NCBI GenBank assembly: GCA_018398765.1
Contig: JAHBMJ010000339.1
Location: forward strand, 6,845-27,768
Reading direction: 5' to 3'
From: Chromera velia
Taxonomy: Eukaryota; Sar; Chromeraceae
Length of the DNA stretch: 20,924 bases
The notes beneath the pieces were generated by a model. It did not search any database. It saw only the letters and a list, made by a program, of their open reading frames with translations, and was not told the DNA's origin. This document shows, in pieces, positions 18,250 to 20,924 of the stretch (position 1 is its first letter; every line of letters begins with the position of its first letter). Position numbers and translations under genes: made by a program.

Positions 18250-19321
18250 CAGAGATCAAGGTTTAATTAAGGAACAGAGACAGAGGGCTCTTATCTGTTG
18301 CAGTCTTCAGCAACACTCAACAAAAAGAACCGGTCAACGCGTTTCAACACCGGAGCTAACGGGCACAGAGTCTTTCAGATGTCTTGCTTCGCTCTTGCAG
18401 CACAATGCTTCAAGATGCGATCTCATAGGAGCAGTTCCTGCGTCCTGCGGCTTCCGAAAAAGAAGTGTACATTTTCTTCTGCAATCAACACGCAATTCAA
18501 CACGTGCATCTCTCCTGACCGATACGCTTGCGAAGGTGTGCGCGTCTCGGCCCAAGGGCCCGGCCACTTTAAATTGTGCCGGCCGCCGCGGCCCCGGCCG
18601 TGACCCCGCGAATCGGCCCGCGAAGACGCGCCCGCGGTGCCATCCTGGAACGCAGACACCGGAAAAAAGCAAATTGTTTGACGCTGTGCGGGCCCGATAT
18701 AGGAGCCCCTTTGCCCTATATAGCTGAGATTGGCCTCAATCAGTGTGCCGCTGTACTAGAGGTCGATCGACTCAAAGGATCTTCTCCAGAGACCTTCTAC
18801 AGGCATAGTTCCCTTGGCAATTTTGACATTCCAGGGTCTTCGTGAAACGCAAACACAAACTGAGTGCGCGGAAGTCCTATTCGATGTCTCTGTGCCTTGC
18901 CCTCTTCCAGACTGACTGTGGCATCGGTTTCTGACTGACCTGAATAGATCAGTCGGTTGAGGTATCGGAGGCAATCGACAAACGCCTTCACAAGAGCACA
19001 CCACGGAATCATTGTTTTTCATTTAGGGGGCATAGAGGGAATGCCGGTGAGTCTGCTTCACTGCCTGCTGTGCGCCTATGTCAACATGACCCAAGTGCGG
19101 ACACAAATGTCTTCTTATGCCCGTGCGTGCATCTTCCTCTCTCTACTTACCTGCAGGGTTCAAGGAAACTTGAATTCCAGTACGCGGGTAAAAAGAGGCG
19201 GGTGGAGGCAGGATGGCTCTCCAGTGTCAGTCGCATTTCTCACCTCCCTGTTTGAGCCCCCTCTTCAGCAACACATGCGAATACCCTCTCGAGCTTGCAT
19301 GTGCATATCTTGACTGTACGT
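18250..19321. promoter_or_regulatory. Divergent intergenic region with GC-rich core
   Basis: This stretch separates the minus-strand HAD gene from the plus-strand PH-domain gene, so it should hold both promoters. Positions 18541-18660 are strongly GC- and CpG-rich with several GGCCG/CCGCGG palindromic words, unlike any other part of the window except a smaller patch at 7180-7225. A TATATAG word lies at 18717-18723 and a GATATAG word at 18696-18702. A strong acceptor-like TTACCTGCAG at 19147-19156 hints at a spliced 5' UTR for the plus-strand gene. The open frame 18215-18727 has no protein-like features. Confidence 0.4.
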
Positions 19322-20819
19322 ATGAGCGCGCAGGTCAGAGACGAGGAGGAGTATCGGAGGTTGGTGAAGATCTCGATGATGATCGCTGCATCAAAGAGGA
19401 AGATTCAGAAGATGAAGGAGGCCCTCAAAGACAAGTCCATGCACCCAGGGGGACTCGAGAGGGAGATCGAGAGCGAGGAGCAGTATCTCGATAGCCTCGT
19501 TAGGGGCCGGGTCGAGGTTGCCGTCTCCTTCGTTCCTTTCGGTCCTCTACCGGGGTTCGAACCTGCCAAAGCGAACGTTCTATACAAGGCAGGCAGGGGA
19601 CCCTTTTCGGGCATGGTTCGACGGTACTTCGAGATCTTTGAAGGCAGACTGACTTCCTTCCGAAAGGATCCCAGCAGTGGAGCACAGCCCCCGAACGAGA
19701 TGGGAGAAAGGAGGGCGTCTCTCACCCGACACGACTCCATCGGCTCACAAGCGAGTACGGGATCGGAGCACGGGGAGAGCACGAAAGTTTACGATCTTCG
19801 TGGTCTGAACTTTTCGGAGTCTGTGTCGGTTGAGGACAGAGAGAGTGAGCCTGGGGTGAACCGAACCGAAAAGTGGCAGAAGGATCCTGCGGGCGGTCTC
19901 TACCGCTACCGAGTCGTTCTGCAGACCCCAGCAAGGCAGCATGGTGCGCTGTTTCTGTACACACAGGACCTTCTTGCTGCCCATTTGTGGGCCCACTCCA
20001 TCCGTGTCTCTCAGCACATGAGCAGTGCACGACGGCTGGACCTGCTCACCCGTGCCCTTCAGAAGATCGCGTCTGCGGGGGGTGAGGAGGGGTTTCAGGT
20101 CCTGGCCGAAGAGATGGTGGCAGAGAGGGCGAGAAGGCCTGACTACGTCTCAAGGAGAGAGGCACGGAGGGGGAGCAAATCAACTGCACCTGCTGAAGGT
20201 GCAGACGAGGCTGCGGGAGTTCTCTTCTCTCGCATGAAGGCTCTGAGAGGGTTGCAGGATGCCCTGAGTGACGCAGACGTGAAGTCCCGAGTCCTCGAAT
20301 CACTCCAGGCAAAGTTCAGAAGATTCAAACAGGTCAGTCAGAAAACGGGCTGAGTGGCAGAATGTAGGACAGATTGGCAGACACGCAATTGGCAGACAGA
20401 TGCACTGACAGACACTCTGCTCCCTTCCATCCTTATGCGAGTTCCTCCCTCCCTCCCTCCCTCCCTCCCTCCCTCCATGCAGGCTCGCGTTGAGAAGAGG
20501 GAGTGGGAGGCGTTGATGGATACGTTGTCCCCCGTCTCCCATCTCAAGTCAGTCCGCTCATCTCTTCCTTGCCTTTCCTTTCCTTTCCGGTTGCTTCATT
20601 TCTTCCTTCACCTCCTTTCCTTTCCTTTCTTTCTGCTCCTCTTTTCTAGCTTTCCTTTACTTCCTTGCCCTGTGCTGTTGATAGTTTGTGCCTGTGTAGT
20701 GCGGACAAGTTGTTGGTCTGTCGTATTGGGGGACCTTATGTCTAAATGCTGTCTCTCTCTGTCTCTGTTTCTTGCAGGAAGGGGCAACAGTTGGACGTCG
20801 CATATTCATGCTTCAACGA
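19322..20819 (+). CDS. PH-domain protein, 5' portion, runs off the window
   Basis: Exons 19322-20332, 20483-20547 and 20778-20819 join in phase and then reach a GTGAG donor at 20820, so the gene continues past the window. The ATG at 19322 is the first ATG in frame. Alternatively the CGCGCAG at 19333 is an acceptor and the true start lies upstream. A basic/acidic helical segment (about residues 5-70, KRKIQKMKEALKDK and EREIESEEQYLDSL) may form a coiled coil. A pleckstrin-homology domain follows: GPFSGMVRRYFEIFEGRLTS, an inserted Ser/Glu-rich loop, TKVYDLRGLNF, YRYRVVLQTP, LFLYTQ, and a C-terminal helix with the signature Trp (AAHLWAHSIRVS). PH domains often bind phosphoinositides or proteins at membranes; the ligand here is unknown. 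Helical, Arg-rich sequence follows (VLAEEMVAERARRP). The helix-then-PH order recalls BAR-PH proteins, but a BAR domain cannot be shown. Confidence 0.72.
20443..20476. repeat. (CTCC)n microsatellite abutting an acceptor
   Basis: About eight CTCC units end directly before ATGCAG (AG at 20481-20482), so the microsatellite is the pyrimidine tract of the acceptor of the second PH-gene exon. Confidence 0.93.
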
Positions 20820-20912
20820 GTGAGTCTGAGAGGAAAGGAAAAGAGGCAGGAGGGAAAACGGGAAGATCCAATTTGCCAGCTGCTTTATGCGTAGTCGCAT
20901 CCAGTTCTCCCT

Positions 20913-20924
20913 CCCCCCCCCCCC
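20913..20924. repeat. Terminal C12 homopolymer
   Basis: The window ends in twelve C residues after a CTCC-rich stretch. Together with the T19 run at 1-19, this looks like a contig broken at homopolymers. Confidence 0.85.

Noticed and set aside
18215-18727. 170-codon plus-strand open frame across the GC-rich block
   Set aside because: No domain or plausible splice continuation; the open length is explained by high GC, which lowers stop frequency.
19027-19187. Possible small upstream exons of the PH gene (19027-19046 and 19157-19187)
   Set aside because: Splice-like signals exist (ATTTAG, GTGAG, CTGCAG, GTAAA), but no combination keeps an open phase into the main exon from an ATG; at best they are 5' UTR.
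19554-19563. Perfect match to a tRNA B-box (GGTTCGAACC)
   Set aside because: It lies in frame inside the PH-domain gene (coding GFEP), has no A-box or acceptor-stem partner at the right distance, and no cloverleaf can be drawn.

Overview
The window reads as nuclear DNA of an intron-rich unicellular eukaryote. There are no ribosome-binding sites or operons. Protein signal is broken by GT..AG introns of about 200-900 bases, and intergenic and intronic DNA is full of microsatellites and purine- or pyrimidine-only tracts. I lean towards a chromerid-type alveolate (Chromera-like): introns are long and low-complexity, and the word TGCATGCA, bound by ApiAP2 factors in apicomplexans, recurs. This is inference; nothing in the window fixes the species. 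The sequence starts on a T19 run and ends on a C12 run, as at assembly breaks, so it may be a whole contig.

Layout. Positions 272-5244 (+) carry a gene of at least eight exons for a protein with a signal peptide and an inositol-polyphosphate 5-phosphatase-type catalytic domain. All recognisable metal and catalytic motifs are present, and a large insertion splits the second half of the domain. A ninth exon near 5793-5974 is possible. About 5.25-15.2 kb holds no gene I can support. It contains a hairpin (6155-6178), an AT-rich island (about 6380-7150), a short coding-like stretch on the minus strand (7295-7477), and then about 7.7 kb of alternating purine-rich and pyrimidine-rich blocks with simple repeats. 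Positions 15278-17648 (-) carry a four-exon gene for a HAD-superfamily phosphatase-like protein with a disordered N-terminus and an acidic tail; its start may lie further upstream, at 18234. After a GC-rich divergent intergenic region (about 18.25-19.3 kb), a (+) gene from about 19322 runs off the window end; it encodes a protein with a pleckstrin-homology domain.

The three genes share no obvious pathway beyond a loose phosphoinositide theme: a 5-phosphatase and a PH domain that may bind phosphoinositides. The most unusual feature is the splice-site architecture. Thirteen inferred introns begin GTNNG, almost all end in TGCAG, and at five donors the splice site is the first unit of a tetranucleotide tandem such as GTCAGTCAGTCAG. 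Several acceptors abut microsatellites.
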